Source: Scortum barcoo (taxonomy: Eukaryota; Chordata; Actinopteri; Centrarchiformes; Terapontidae). From it: 64,000 nucleotides of DNA. Positions within the stretch are counted from its first letter, which is position 1. Each line of letters starts with the position of its first letter. Shown here one piece after another: positions 9,810 through 22,384 of the stretch. The translations under genes and the position numbers were made by a program. The stretch is from positions 3,235,544 through 3,299,543 of the forward strand of contig CM041550.1 of the NCBI GenBank assembly GCA_023238725.1. Direction: 5' to 3'. Under the pieces are notes generated by a model, which saw nothing but the letters and a program-made list of their open reading frames with translations, had not been told where the DNA came from and made no database searches.

Positions 9810-10154
9810 CAGGTTTCCATCCAAACTTAGCACAAATTTTAAACAAATGTAGAGAAATTTTAATGTACATTTCCATCCACTTAACAAATTTTAGAAGTCA
9901 GAGTGCATCAAGATAAACGAGGTGGCGCTAATTCTTCAGTCAGGTGTCATTAATTTATTGCAGAAGAAGAAAACACAACGAGGTGACTTAATTAAAATAG
10001 CACCATTAAAATCTCAAACTGTGGAGAACCTGATGTAAATATGAAGTTTCTGTTAGCAATTCTTTTCCACCTTTTTCAAAATGTCGCATTCTTTACTAAT
10101 TTTTAGGGCATTTCCACTCAATGTGCATAAAATCAGGAGGATGGAAACACACCT
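9810..10154 (+). mobile_element. MITE-like element with CAGGTTTCCATCC termini
   Basis: Left end CAGGTTTCCATCCAA; right end GGATGGAAACACACCTG, an imperfect inverted match. About 345 bp, no coding capacity, AT-rich inside. The internal TTTCCATCCAC and GAGGTGGCGC words recur at 35.4 kb in the opposite sense. Target-site duplication not clear, so superfamily unassigned. Confidence 0.6.
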
Positions 10155-11040
10155 GGAGTTTGAGTGTGTGACGAGCAGACACAGTGGTAACCTGACATCA
10201 TCATCATCATCAATAATAAAAACGGAGGCATCGAGGGGCAACCTGAGCTTGGGCTGAAAAAGCAGGTTTACAGACTCCCAGAGGATCAGTTTTACTGCCT
10301 CACTCGACTTCAACACCATCAACAATCTGTTCTTATTTGCTGAACCTTTAATCTTGGTTAATATCATTTTTATGTGACGGGTAAATGTACACAGTGATTC
10401 TTTGTTCAACAGGCTGCTGGCTCCTGTCGCTCACAGCTTATCGATTGTCAACAGAATATGAAACGAGCTCCACTCTGTCCGGACATGTCGACTTTAACAC
10501 ACACACACACACACACCGCCCACCGGTTCACATAAATGTCATTAAATCACCAAACAACATCCGAACTGTCGCACGTCCTGTGTGAAACCTTATTACAGGA
10601 CCATTAGTCCTCCTCTCCAAACTCCCAGGAACCAAAGCGTTCAGTATGTCAGCTTGAACACACACTGTGGGCCGATGATTAACTGATCACGGGCGAGGCC
10701 TTAAATGTTGTTCTGTAAACATGCAGGGTGGATTTGAGGCTCGGCAGGCCTCGGCTCTGCTTCCTGAGGCTCTGACAGATCAGGGTCTGGTCTTAGGAGA
10801 ACCCTCACAGAGCCCAGGAGACCTCTGGAGGTCTGGAGCCTCGAGGAAAAACACACTGTGGATACAGATGTGAGGTCAAAACAAAGTTCATTAGGAGAAT
10901 TTTTATTTTGTAAAGTAAAGTTGAAGGTACAGAACTAATTTGGTATTACTGATGATAAGATATCAACAAGTTTTACAAAACACATTGTTTGTCCATGTCA
11001 GCTTGAAGCATCCGTCACTTAATACCACAAATATGAACCT
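10155..11040. other. Intron segment, mostly unique
   Basis: Holds a short (AC)n at 10497-10516 and a more GC-rich block at about 10680-10860 rich in AGGCCTCGG and GAGGTCTGGAG words. No gene seen. Confidence 0.5.
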
Positions 11041-11044
11041 CACA

Positions 11045-11150
11045 GAGGCACTACAGGAAAAATCTGAGGATCATCAAAGTCAGTAAGATTCATCCTCTGA
11101 AGACAATGAATGTCTGTAAAAGATGGAAATCCTCCAAGAGTTTAGATATG
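11045..11150 (+). repeat. Fragment of fish repeat (GATCATCAAAGTCAGTAAG type)
   Basis: Contains GGATCATCAAAGTCAGTAAG, TTCATCCTCTGAAGACAATG and AATGTCTGTAAAAG, matching from memory an abundant perciform repeat. Related fragments at 24330-24600 and 62225-62320. Confidence 0.55.
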
Positions 11151-11751
11151 AGTGGCAACTATAAATGATCGTTAATAAACTAAACATTTTTAAAAAAGTA
11201 AGTTGGACCTTGTGCTGACCTTGTATTTTTGAATTTAAGTTTAAATCCCGATCCGAAAAGTTGGGTGTATTTTTTCGGTAAATGAACGGAAAACGATGAG
11301 CCCAGCAGACAACAGACAGATGAAGACAAACATGACGGTGATTACCTCAGAGAGGTGGAGAGAGACGGGAGGGAGGGAGGAGAGGAAAAAAGAGAGAGCT
11401 GAAAATCATTGCCTCGTCCCATTCACTCCACAAACACGTATTGATTTCCAATCCCCGTATTCCCACAACTCCCAGAGTGTGTGGGGACGGACGCGGAGAG
11501 GCAGTCGGGTCAGAGTTTCCAATAAAGGCTTGTTTGCTTGTTTGTCTTTATTCACATAATGGCTCCCACAAAATGTCTTTTTTTATTGAGTTGGTCAGCG
11601 AGGAGGCCGGACAGATGAGCTTAGAGAAAGCAGGTCAGCGGGTATTTAGGTGGACAGAGCCGGGCGGGGGCGGCCCTGGATGTCAGCGATGCTCCGGGGC
11701 TGCACGGACATTTGGGAACATTGACGTTGTTGTGGCTGTCATTACTAATCT

Positions 11752-11776
11752 GGTGTGTGTGTGTGTGTGTGTGTGT
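11752..11776. repeat. (GT)n microsatellite
   Basis: About 12 GT units. Confidence 0.95.
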
Positions 11777-11929
11777 TGCGTATGTGCATGTTTCCAATGC
11801 CGCTCTGGTGCACGATAAATAACGCCATCCAGGAAACTACGGCCACGTCGTCATAAAGCCTTTAATGCACCGCTCTGTTGGGCCTAAAAGGGCATCTATC
11901 AGTTATAATCCACAGCCTGTTTAAGCTCT

Positions 11930-12310
11930 CCCTCTCTCTCCAGTTTGTTTTACTTCCACGCTCTCTTTAGCTCAGATGTGATCATTCTCTCCATCACCGA
12001 GCTGCTGCCAGGGAAAAAAAAAAAAATCTCAGCACAGATGGAGACATGCTGAAGAGAAATGGGAGCGAGAGAGCTGGAGGGAGAAAAAAAGAAAGAGAGA
12101 GAGGAGATCTGAAGCAAGAAAGGTCAGACACGGCGAATTAAGAGAATGGGTTAAAAATGAAAAGACGTCCATAAAGTGGAGACAAAATACGGTGAAGAGG
12201 AGCAAATTGAATGAAAGAATAGACGACGGATGAAAAGAGGATTGAGATGCAACAAGTGGGGAGGCAGAGAGAGGAGAGAGGAGCAGGAGGAGAATAAATA
12301 GACGCAGAAC
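11930..12310. repeat. Purine-rich low-complexity stretch
   Basis: GA-rich with AAAGAAAGAGAGAGAGGAG and similar words; no coding evidence. Minus-strand frame at 12138-12320 is its complement. Confidence 0.7.
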
Positions 12311-13140
12311 AATAGGTCATTGTATTGAACGGGCAGCGGATAAAGTGGTTACAAGAGCTCGCTCTTCAGTACGTCAAACAGACCTCAATATAGACGAACA
12401 TATAGGAACATAAGGTAACAGTGGACCCAGTATGTGAGCGATGAGGCATCGTATCAAGAAAACACAAACCCAAACAGAGACGCTGTTTAAAATCTTTCTG
12501 GAGGACGTTTTGTGGCCAGACATTGGTCATCACAGAAACCCGAGAGCCCCAAAAAAGATAGCAGCAGTGAGAAAGGCGGTGAGACTGAAGAAGAACTGAG
12601 CATCAAGCTCGACAGGCTGCAGCTGTTTGAATCGGAAAAAACAGAAGACCAGGTGTGTGTGCGGCTTTAAAAAAGGTCGAGATGGTCGACTTTTAGACAG
12701 ACTCAAGAGAAAACAGTGTAACGTCTGAAGAGGAGGAAAGAAACCGTCCAGATTGTTTTCTGCAATGGAAACGGACGAAATCTAAACATGGAACAAGAAA
12801 AACAACATTACTGTAAATGATACGACCGCAGGGCTTCGGCCTGCGAGATTTTATCTGTTTTTCCTCCATACATACATACATTTCCTGCAGGGCTTGAACT
12901 TGAGGATGAACTGACGAGTTTTGATACGAGCTTGATATGAAAAGTGGCTTAAAATTGTGCATTAATTCATCATCAGTCTGCGTCTATAACACTTGATGGT
13001 TTTCAAGCCTCCATCACAAACTCAAAAAATGCATTGACACACCAGACCACCATTTTTTTTTTGGGTTTAGAAACACTGAATTTTCACCATTCATCCCTGC
13101 AGATCACCACCTATGTGAGCATGAATAAATGTTTATACTT
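12310..13140. other. Intron sequence, nothing recognised
   Basis: Unique-looking mixed composition; the 89-codon minus frame (12693-12962) has no homology I can name. Confidence 0.5.
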
Positions 13141-13171
13141 TATTCTGTCCACAGTGACCTTCAGCAGCTGC

Positions 13172-13571
13172 AACACACACACACACACACACATTGTATT
13201 AAGAGGCAGTGGAACATTAATGTGAAAATCAATTTACAAATGTGAAAAAACTCACACTCTTTACACACCCGGTCACTCATCAATCCCCCGCCCTGCCTCA
13301 ATGTTTCCATCCATTGACAAACTGCTTCATACAACTTGTTAACCTTGTGCATAATAACACACACACACACACTGCTGAACACACCAGACCAACACCTGCC
13401 AGTTGCATAAATCCAGTCCCAATCTGATCCCATGATCTGGCTAATGATCCCGCAGCACATTGGCAGAAGATTACAACCATAGATTACTGCACTGCTGCCC
13501 GCATCCACAGTCTGACGGCTGCTAATCCACCGAAAAGGACGGGCCGAGTCAGTCACACACACACACACACA
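13172..13571. repeat. Three (CA)n tracts close together
   Basis: CA runs at 13172-13193, 13357-13372 and 13553-13571. The 142-codon minus frame at 13161-13589 is made partly of these. Confidence 0.9.
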
Positions 13572-13599
13572 GGGGCATTTGGGGTGCATACTAATGACA

Positions 13600-14400
13600 G
13601 AATTTACACTTTATTTTAACATTTCATGCAACATTTCACTACTTTTTGTCACTTTCGTTCACTTTATACTCAGACAGATGATGGAAAAATAAAGGTCGAT
13701 GGTGAAACGTAGCTAATGAGATACGCCACCTCCATTTTCCTCTGGTGCAAATTTGCATGTCAGAGTCAGTGTTAACGAGAAATATCTGCACAGATTTGTG
13801 TTGTGACCGAGCTCCAGTGGTGACCTGTGGAAGGGAGGAGTGAAGCTAAAGTCACAGTAAGTATCAGTGAAACAAGGTGCTTCGATGCCAGCCTCAGTTA
13901 CAGCACCAAACTAAAGACCGAGCTCCTTAAAAAAAAACGTATTTATTTTCTCTCACTTTGGCATTTTCACCTTTAGACACAGCTTTTTTTCCAAAACGCT
14001 CTCCAGAACTGGGGAATATCTGCAGCGTCAACAAAGGAAAACAAAGCTCTTCTAAATAATGAGGCAACTTTTGCTTCCAGCTCTCTCATTTTGTATGTCA
14101 ATAAAGTTGATCACACCATCAACACACAGAGGAGCCTCAAACGCTCAAAAATAACTGGTCAGAAGAGTCTGCCAGAGTGTGTGTGTGTGTGTTTCAGCCT
14201 GATTTACCTTCTCTTATGTTAAACTGCTCGCAGACACTGAGCTCTGAGCTCACTGAAAGATGACACACTGCGCTGAGAGTCGGCGTGAAGAAGCAGAAAG
14301 AGTCGTACAGGATAAAAAATCTGATCAACACTTTGAGGGAGTCGTGTGAAACCAGAATGATTAATTGATATCCGTGACTGGAAGTGTGTGTGGGTGGGAG
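13600..14400. other. Intron sequence, nothing recognised
   Basis: Includes a short GT run at about 14178-14191. No gene or transposon that I can support. Confidence 0.5.
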
Positions 14401-14405
14401 TGGGA

Positions 14406-14754
14406 GTGTGTGTGTGTGTGTGTGTGCAGATATTTCAGTGCATGCCCACTGATTGTATTAGGTTGAGTCATCTCAATAAAAAGCTGTGATATCTCCTATT
14501 CCTGCAGCATTTCTGTGTGGTTTTCTCATGCACAGTATGGATTCTGTGCTGTGATTCGCTGCAGTCGACTCGGTTTAAAACATTTAACGTGCACGGAAAT
14601 TATCTCTGACAAATTACAATCATAACAGGTCCGATAAGCTGCAACGTGCAGGCCTGTAACCTTTCACAATGCTTCACATCTCTGCAGAGGCCTGAACCTC
14701 AACTCCTCTGTGAATGATGTGTTCGAATAACGACATGTGTGTGTGTGTGTGTGT
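14406..14754. repeat. Two (GT)n tracts
   Basis: GT runs at 14406-14426 and 14736-14754 with unique sequence between. Confidence 0.92.
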
Positions 14755-14759
14755 TTATG

Positions 14760-15640
14760 GGTGTGTGTATCATCTGTTCATTGAGTTATTTTCTTCACTC
14801 TGCAAAACTGAAAACAATATCACTCTCCTGTTTTCTGAATAAAAGGGAGAGCAATTCTTGAAATGTGAAATAATCTCGTAAACAAGACAGTTCAGTTTTT
14901 ATTTTGTTTTTTGGGATTTAAACTGTGTGTGAACAAAAGGTAAGCTGTGAAAGAGCTCAGCAATTATCTTGGTGGGTACAAGATTATCACACAGTTACTG
15001 ACTGAATCGATGGTTGAAGCTTTGAAATAAGATCCAGTTTGTGACACTAAATAATCTCATTACTCTCTCTGTAAGACTTTCAGCCATTTCACAGTTTAGT
15101 GCCTTGAGACACAGACGACGTCCATGTTAATCCTCCATGAAGCTTTAAAACGCTGTTACGATTTGAATCCACATTAAAGTGAAACACCTGAACGAAATGA
15201 AAACGCAGAATCTCTTCTTCTTCGTCCTCCAAACAAGAAAACTGCTCCACAGCCGACGTCTGGTGAGCAGCGGGAAAAATTATTTTCTGACGAAATCACC
15301 AGAAACATATAAATATATATAAATATGTGTGTAATTGCAGAAAAAGTTTGAGATGGCAGAAAGTCGCAGCCTGTGACTCTGCAGAGTTTCTCCATCAGAT
15401 CTCCTCCTGCTCTCTGTGTTTAATCTCGAGTCTTAAACACCACATGATAACCAGCAGACGTCTTAAACTAGAGCTTTGGATATTTTATGTTTTTCATGTT
15501 GTCCGTGTTCACATGTTCTCTGACTTCCTGTGACTCTCTGTGTATTCGTCAAGCTTTGGCCTCCTGCTGTTTGGCTGACTGTGAAGGACAACAAAGTTGA
15601 TGGGGACATTTCAATCAATCCCCGTGTGCACCACAGGCCC
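14760..15640. other. Intron sequence, nothing recognised
   Basis: AT-rich; short frames only. Confidence 0.5.
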
Positions 15641-15777
15641 ACACACACAAACACACACACACACACCGGTAACAGGCTCTGACTACTCTCTGGTGCTCTG
15701 CCCATCTGCCCTCATATAATGAAAAGAATCTCTCGTGGATTTCAACACAACTTTCTGCTTCACCTTCACCTGATTCC

Positions 15778-15810
<33 letters not shown>

Positions 15811-15923
15811 GGTAACAGGCTCTGACTACTCTCATATATATGCCCTCATATAATGAAAAGAATCACTTGTGGATTTCAACACACCTTTCTGCTTCACCTT
15901 CACCTGATTCTCCCACACACACC

Positions 15924-15980
<57 letters not shown>
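15641..15980. repeat. Compound (CA)n / tandem duplication of a ~120-bp unit
   Basis: CACCGGTAACAGGCTCTGAC occurs at about 15664 and 15807, each followed by near-identical text through GCTTCACCTTCACCTGATTC and then CA repeat. The last CA run is 15926-15980. The unit probably duplicated through the flanking CA tracts. Confidence 0.9.
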
Positions 15981-15982
<2 letters not shown>

Positions 15983-16657
15983 AAAACAATGCTATTGGTT
16001 AAGAAAAGTGTGCAAACTCTATGTAAGGTTCTTTCTGCTCGATCAGTTGTAGTTTAACGTGCAGTTTGAGGTCTCGGCACCTCATTAATCAAAAGATCTG
16101 ACTCTCAGATGATCGGTCAGATTTCTGGTCAGATATTTGTTTTCTGTCCTCTCACAGACTGAATCACCGATGGATTTTAAAGACTTCTTCTGCAGCTGAA
16201 GCCTTAATCAGTGAGCGCTGTGAATCCCCTGATACATTTCATCTTTTAACCAAATGTTATGAAGCTTCATAAAATCAGACAGAATTAAAAATAAAGAGGG
16301 AGATCTAGTCAGATTATTGCTGTAGGTGTTTACTCTCTTCTGTTTTTATAGAACTCAATGACTCTTTTTATATAGTTTATTAAATTGACTCTTTTCCTTG
16401 TGCAATGTCTTCTTCTTACACACATGCATCTAATATCCCTGTGTGAATGTTTTAACGTGTGCTCCCTGCCGTCTTCACGTTAACCTCGCAGGATTTAATA
16501 AAAATTTGTCTAAGGTGATACAGAAATGTGACCAGGTCCGACGCGCCGCAGCATGTTGGCTCGCCGTCACACGTGTGATTTGTCTGCAGCCTGTGCAGCA
16601 GCCGGTGATACCTACCACATAAACTATTGTGACACCAGAGGACGAACCAAACGCACC

Positions 16658-16658
<1 letters not shown>

Positions 16659-16689
<31 letters not shown>
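16659..16689. repeat. (CAGA)n microsatellite
   Basis: About seven CAGA units with one AAAC interruption. Confidence 0.92.
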
Positions 16690-17110
16690 ACAGCAACCTC
16701 TACATTATGTCTCGACAGCCAGTCTCACCTCCGCCTTTTTTCTCTGTCTGTATGTGTTGCTTCATTTCGCTGTGCCTCCTCTGACTTTTACCTCCCTGTT
16801 GATCACCCGTCCTTCCTTGCCCTTTTCCATCTCTGAGATGCCCCTCCATTGTTTGCCCTTTATCCCTTTTTTTCTCCCTTCCTTCATCCCTCCATCCGAG
16901 CATTAGCGTTATCAAGGGAGGGCCGGAGGGGTCTTTAGGCAGCAGCCACAAGGGGCCCTTATCCAAAGCAATGACACACTTCCAAGTCAAGAGGACGTTT
17001 GTTATGTAACAGCTTAAAGCTTCCCCGGCTTCTCTGGTGGGCCTCTGACTCGGCCGATATCTACAAATACACACACACACACACGGATTAACACAAAAAC
17101 ACACACTCAC

Positions 17111-17200
17111 AGAGAGAGAGAGAGAGGAGGGAAGATTAAGCTGGAGCTGAGATCAAGAGGAGGGAGAGAAAGTGGGAGAAGAAGCGACAGAAGGAGAAAG

Positions 17201-17260
<60 letters not shown>

Positions 17261-17770
17261 AAAGTGACAGAGATTAAGAAAGGAGAAGAAGTGAGGGAGA
17301 ATATGGAGGCAGAAGGGAGGGAGGAGACGAAGGGAAGAGGGGGGAGAAGAAAGACAGCCGGTAGAGGAAATTGGTGGAGAAACTCAAGCCGAGCCTTATA
17401 GGGGAAAAATAAATGAGCAGAGGGAGAAAAAGTGAGAGAAAAATAAGAGGAACAAAGAGCAGAGAGGAGGTTAGGTGGGTATCTCAAAAAAAAAAAAAAA
17501 AAAAGACCCAATCCACGAAAAAAAAAAAAAAGATTAGCAGGCTGACATCTGAGTGCTCTATTCCTGCTCTCGCTGTGGGAAGGAGACGCGAAAAACAAAG
17601 ATGAGGAGGGAGAGGGAGGAAGAGGGAGGGGAGAGGAGACAGTTGGATGGCAGCCCTGTGCGCCTCTGAAAAGGAGATGTTTAGTAAATGGCTTGATGAA
17701 TCTTTCAGGGAGACGACGAAGGAGCGTGGAGAGCAGGAGGGAGGGAGGGAGGAGGAGGAGAAGAGAAAAA
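17111..17770 (+). repeat. Polypurine tract with (GA)n core
   Basis: The plus strand is nearly all A/G from 17111 to about 17480 and again from about 17585 to 17770, with a pure (GA)n run at 17207-17258 and poly-A runs at about 17486-17504 and 17518-17531. The 223-codon minus frame (17107-17778) reads as Ser/Leu/Phe/Pro low complexity, the direct product of CT-rich DNA, not a protein. Confidence 0.9.
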
Positions 17771-18054
17771 ATAACCACGTTGTGAATAATAAAAGCGAAT
17801 TAAAAAGACACAGCTGTTTATCCTGACACATTAATCATCTGGACAGGACATGCGTGGCCCATCTATGATGAACATGATGAAATGTGCAGGTACAGTCTGC
17901 GAGCATGAGTGTGTGTGTGTGAAGGCTCTGGAGCAGACAGTCAAACGGCGGCAGTGTGAGACGAGCCCAGCAACTGGCCGAGACAGCAGTTATGTAATCT
18001 CCTCCAAAAAAAACCAACATACCCACAGAGACATGTCAGAGCAGTGACTGGGCT

Positions 18055-18078
18055 GCACACACACACACACACACACTC
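18055..18078. repeat. (CA)n microsatellite
   Basis: About 12 CA units. Confidence 0.95.
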
Positions 18079-18089
18079 TTTCTCTATAT

Positions 18090-20370
18090 GCACACCATGG
18101 CTATTACTGATCTATTTCCAATGTGATCTGAGACACTGCCTAGCAACCCCAGGTGAAGGACACATGCTGGGATAATGAAAATCTAATAGTCTCAATCTTC
18201 TTTTTTTTATCCCAAACGAGCACAAAGAGCAGAGGGCTGGGAGAAGTGAGAAGAAAAATAAAAAAAGAGAACAAATCTGCAAGCGTGCGTGTGTGTTCAT
18301 GTGTGTCTCGGCTGTACAGCCCGGCGTCACACCCATTTCCTGTGTGAGCGCCCGAGCCTGAGAGGGTTTCCGCAAACAAACGTGTGTACTTCAGCCTGAA
18401 ATCAGATACTCTGATGCTGCAGAGAAACGTCGATTAGTCCATCAAGATACGGCGAGGGCCGGCGGGTTAAATGTTTTTTAAACTTCACGTCTCACGGAAA
18501 TGATCATGTGAAAGTTCATGTGAGATTTATGGTTCTTTTATGGCAAAAGGGCAGAAATTCAGAGGAAAGAGGTGACACGTTGAGCGAAGCCTTAAAGAAA
18601 AGCTTGTCTCCCTGACCCCTGCTACAGCTCCTTTAGTTTTGCTTTCATCTCAAAGTTTTTTTTTCTTTCATTCTCTGTTTGTGTTTGTGCACAGATTTCA
18701 GCCTGTTGTTATAAACTCTTATTTCAGTGCATAAGAGTTCACGATTCTCCTGACAAGAAAAAAGAACAACACCAAGACACCCGACTGGTTCTTCACTGCT
18801 TCTCCTCAAACCACACAAACTTTAAAGATGTTATTTCAACAAATTCCTGCCTGTTCTCGTTCTCTTTAGTGTCTAAAAGGCTCATAGTTACAAGGAAGTG
18901 GGTCATGATATGCATAAGAACATATATTTTCAACCTCATCTGTCTCAGTAGAAGATTGAGACCCATATTCACTGTCTCCTCAAAGTCCAGCTGTCTCTGC
19001 AGCGTCCATAGTTTCTGCATCGTTTTCCCACCCATGAATCCACTGATGCTTTGCCAACCTGCGCGTTGTTCCTTCACTCCTGAAATCTCTTCATCACATC
19101 TGCTCCAGACTTTTCCTTACGTCACGTTTTTGTGGGTTCCCAGAGTCAGAGACGTCACAGCTGCGCTTTCAAACTGTGATATAAACCTGTTCACGTCTGA
19201 GCATGAGTGTGTACAGACAGCATTTTTGCGTATGAAATATGTGTGTGTGATTTGATTAAAGTGCATTACAATGGTGCTCAGCTGTGTGTGTGTTCTTCCT
19301 CTAAAAACAATTATTATACCTGCATGTGATTTAGTGCGCTGAATTAAAGTCAAAGATAACAAAATGCTGCAGATTTACTTGCACTGGAAGGAATTTTTCT
19401 TATAAATGTTTGCAGTCTTATATGCTCACAGGCCTTTAAACTACCTTAAACAATTCAAAGTCTCAGTGTTTATACTCTGACATGTTATTTTCCTACAGCA
19501 GTGTGAGTGTTAGTGCATCAAATCCTGCAGCTAAATGCTAATGTGAGACATCCCTGGAAGTGTAACTCACCTGAAAAACTGGATTTATAAAGCAAAACAA
19601 TATCTCATTTAAATTGTGAGTGATAATAATCGTGGTGGCAGGTGTGCGGCGTGCAGTTCATCAGGGCACTGACACAAACAGCTCAGGGATTTATGGTCAC
19701 GTGATCCAGCAAAGAATAAAAACACACATACAAGGTCAAACATGAAGCCAGCTGCCCTCTGTACAGTTTTATCTGCTGTAACCGACTACAGCTGCCGTAA
19801 AAATGAAAATTTAGCTGAGCTTCAGATGAGGCTTTGTGCATCCAACAAGCCAACAGCGTCGTATTTTTGAAAAAGAGATGGCCGGTGTGAACTGTGGCTG
19901 CTGTACAGTTTTTTATTATTCAGCGAGAGTGAAACAGAGGTCTGTGAGAGTGAAGAGTGTAAGCATGAGAGAGAAATGATGCATGAAGACAGTAAAGCTA
20001 ACATTAAATGACAGGACTTCATAACATCTGAGACATCAGGAGGAATTAGAAATAAAGAGCAGCTGCTTTGTATAAACAGCGTCTGTGTGCAGCTACGCCG
20101 AACCAAAAGGTCTTAATTATTACTACTGAAACACCCCCAAAACACTGTCCATCCAAAGTGTGAGTTTCCTGAAACAAACACAGAAACAGGAGGGAGAGTG
20201 GATGAAATGAGAGGGGAGGAGGGACGGAGGGAGGATGACCCTTACCATAACAAAGATAGGGAGGAGAAAAAAGGAAATGGCCTTGAGATAGAGGAGAAGA
20301 GAGGCAGCGAGCAGCTGGACTGATAAACAGGAGGAACAACAGCGAGACTCACAAACAAACAACAGGCCGA
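18090..20370. other. Intron sequence, nothing recognised
   Basis: Unique-looking, AT-rich with a few pyrimidine/purine patches (18190-18270, 20180-20290). Open frames up to 128 codons look random. Confidence 0.5.
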
Positions 20371-20379
20371 TATTTCGTT

Positions 20380-20533
20380 CTTTGATTCAATTTATTTTTA
20401 GGTTTATATTTTATTTTTTTGCTTTTGTAGTTTTCTTCTTTCATTGTTAAAGGAAGCCTGTGATTTAAAGAGTTTTGTTGCCAGTGACTAATTGTTGTGC
20501 ACATGACAAATCAAGTCTTTAATCTTGAATTAA
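20380..20533 (+). mobile_element. LINE/SINE 3' tail, plus sense
   Basis: AGGAAGCCTGTGATTTAAAG, then TTGTTGTGCACATGACAA and a terminal TCTTTAATCTTGAATTAATG. The same order of words recurs at 22200-22380. Ends in TCTTGAA units are usual for fish CR1/L2-type LINEs and their SINEs (family knowledge); no coding part remains. Confidence 0.5.
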
Positions 20534-20539
20534 TGAAAG

Positions 20540-22195
20540 CAGTTAAAATAAGAGTTCAGTAATCTAATCGAACACGTGTCCCGACATGTGACGAGTTCAG
20601 GAGCGGCCATTTTGTGGCGTAAAGCTTCCGGCTCTGTTTTTCTGGCATTTTCACTTCTAAAGTAAAAGTGATGTTCAGAAAATGTTTTAAATAGCAATGA
20701 GAGAGAGAGAAACAGAAATAAAACTTGACAAGAGTCCACTGAAATCAGTCACTTAAAAAATATTAAAAAAATATTAGTTGTAAATGACAATATCAGTGTG
20801 ATCATCAGCGGTTATGTGAGCAGTGACAGCTGCCTATACTGTATTATATAAATACATACATATTGATTTATAAGGTCATATCTGCCAGCTGTCAACAAAA
20901 ACTCAAGCCTTGATTATGAGTCTGAAAATCACACTCCTACTATCGTTCGCACTCCTACACTTCTAACACCTGACGAGGAAAAAACATATAATTAGCTCCA
21001 AGAAAAACGTTGTTTCTAAAACAATCCTGTGAATCCAAGAAGAACAAGAGGAAAAAGCACATATGGACACAATGAAAATATGGAAAATTTATTTGAACTG
21101 GACAACAATGAAATTCACTTTTTCACTGTTATCACATTTAATTTAGACATTTGAACTATTAAAAGGTTTTAAAAAATGAATTTTCATTTGATTTTTGTAA
21201 AGATCTTCACCTCACGTCTTCACACAGTATTTCTATTCAGATGAAGCTTTGCCTCTCAAATCTGCATGTTTTGATGATGTTTTGTGTGAGAGATCTTTTT
21301 AGAGACTGTTTTTTTTGGGGGGTTTTGTTCCTTTAATTCAGGTCACGTTGTGGAGGAGAGATCAATGCCAGGTAGCGCCTAATTGCCACCCAGAAAAGCC
21401 TGTGCAAAAAAACTGTGCTTAACGAAGAACGAATGTTATCTGAACCAACCAACAAAAGGACACGACCCCACAAAACAAAAGGTTTTATGGGCAGGAGAAG
21501 TCCAAGGTTGATATCTAATAAGCAGCATTTCTTCACGCTTGGAAAGCCTCAGAGAACAAAATGAACCACAGATAAATTACTGGATTACAGCCTGGACTGG
21601 TGCTCATATTCACACAAATTTCTTCAACAAGTTTTCACCAGCATGAGAGAGAAAGAAGCCAAAAACCAACACTCACAAACACAAGTAGGTCAAAATGTTA
21701 CAGGAAGAACAAGAAAAGGTAAACACGTTTTTCAAAGTAAAAGTCCTGCATTTAAATAGTTTTTTTCTTGGGTTAAACTTTAAAAAATTTTCAAGTAAGA
21801 CAAATTTATATATATAGATATATAAATATATATATAGACTCAATAAATCAAAGAATGAAAAGTAAGTTAAGATGAAATTTTGGCCACTTAACAAATATCC
21901 ACACAGGCAGTGTCATGAAAGCAGCTTCAGACTATCTGAGTCTACTCAGGATGGGTTAATGCTTCATACTGAGTGTAGGTCACCTGTTTTCTAACACACG
22001 GTTAATGTAGTTACTCATGGAAAATGGAAGAAAATACACTGACGCAGGTGTGAAATGAGTCATTACACTGGATTTACTAAAAAAAAGTGACTCTTTTCCA
22101 TCAGAGAAGACAGACTGAAAACACACTGATACATCTGTTTGTTGCCATTTAACATGTGGACCTAAAGTGATAATATGTGCTGCTATAATCTTTAA
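20540..22195. other. Intron sequence, mostly unique
   Basis: A block at 21310-21540 (poly-T then G run, later CAGGTAGCGCCTAATTGCC) may be an old transposon fragment but I cannot assign it. (TA)n-like patch at about 21806-21836. Confidence 0.4.
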
Positions 22196-22199
22196 TTTT

Positions 22200-22380
22200 A
22201 GGTCTGTGTTTTGTTTTATTTCTTTAGTACCATTATTTATTTTTAGTTTTATATCTACTTTTTGGCTTGGGTGTTTTTGAGCATTGTTTTAGGGAACCTG
22301 AGATTTAAGAATTTAATTTCCAGTGATTGCTCGATGTGATTTGTTGTGCACATGATAATAAATTCTTGAATCTTGAATCT
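22200..22380 (+). mobile_element. LINE/SINE 3' tail, plus sense, second copy
   Basis: GGGAACCTGAGATTTAAGAA, TTTGTTGTGCACATGATAAT, then AATTCTTGAATCTTGAATC. Parallels the copy at 20380 and keeps the 7-bp terminal repeat better. Confidence 0.55.
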
Positions 22381-22384
22381 AAAA

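Noticed and set aside
13161..13589. 142-codon minus frame with Cys-Val runs
   Set aside because: Translation of three CA tracts and random sequence.
17107..17778. 223-codon minus frame
   Set aside because: Ser/Leu/Phe/Pro low-complexity translation of a CT-rich tract; no domain and no splice context.
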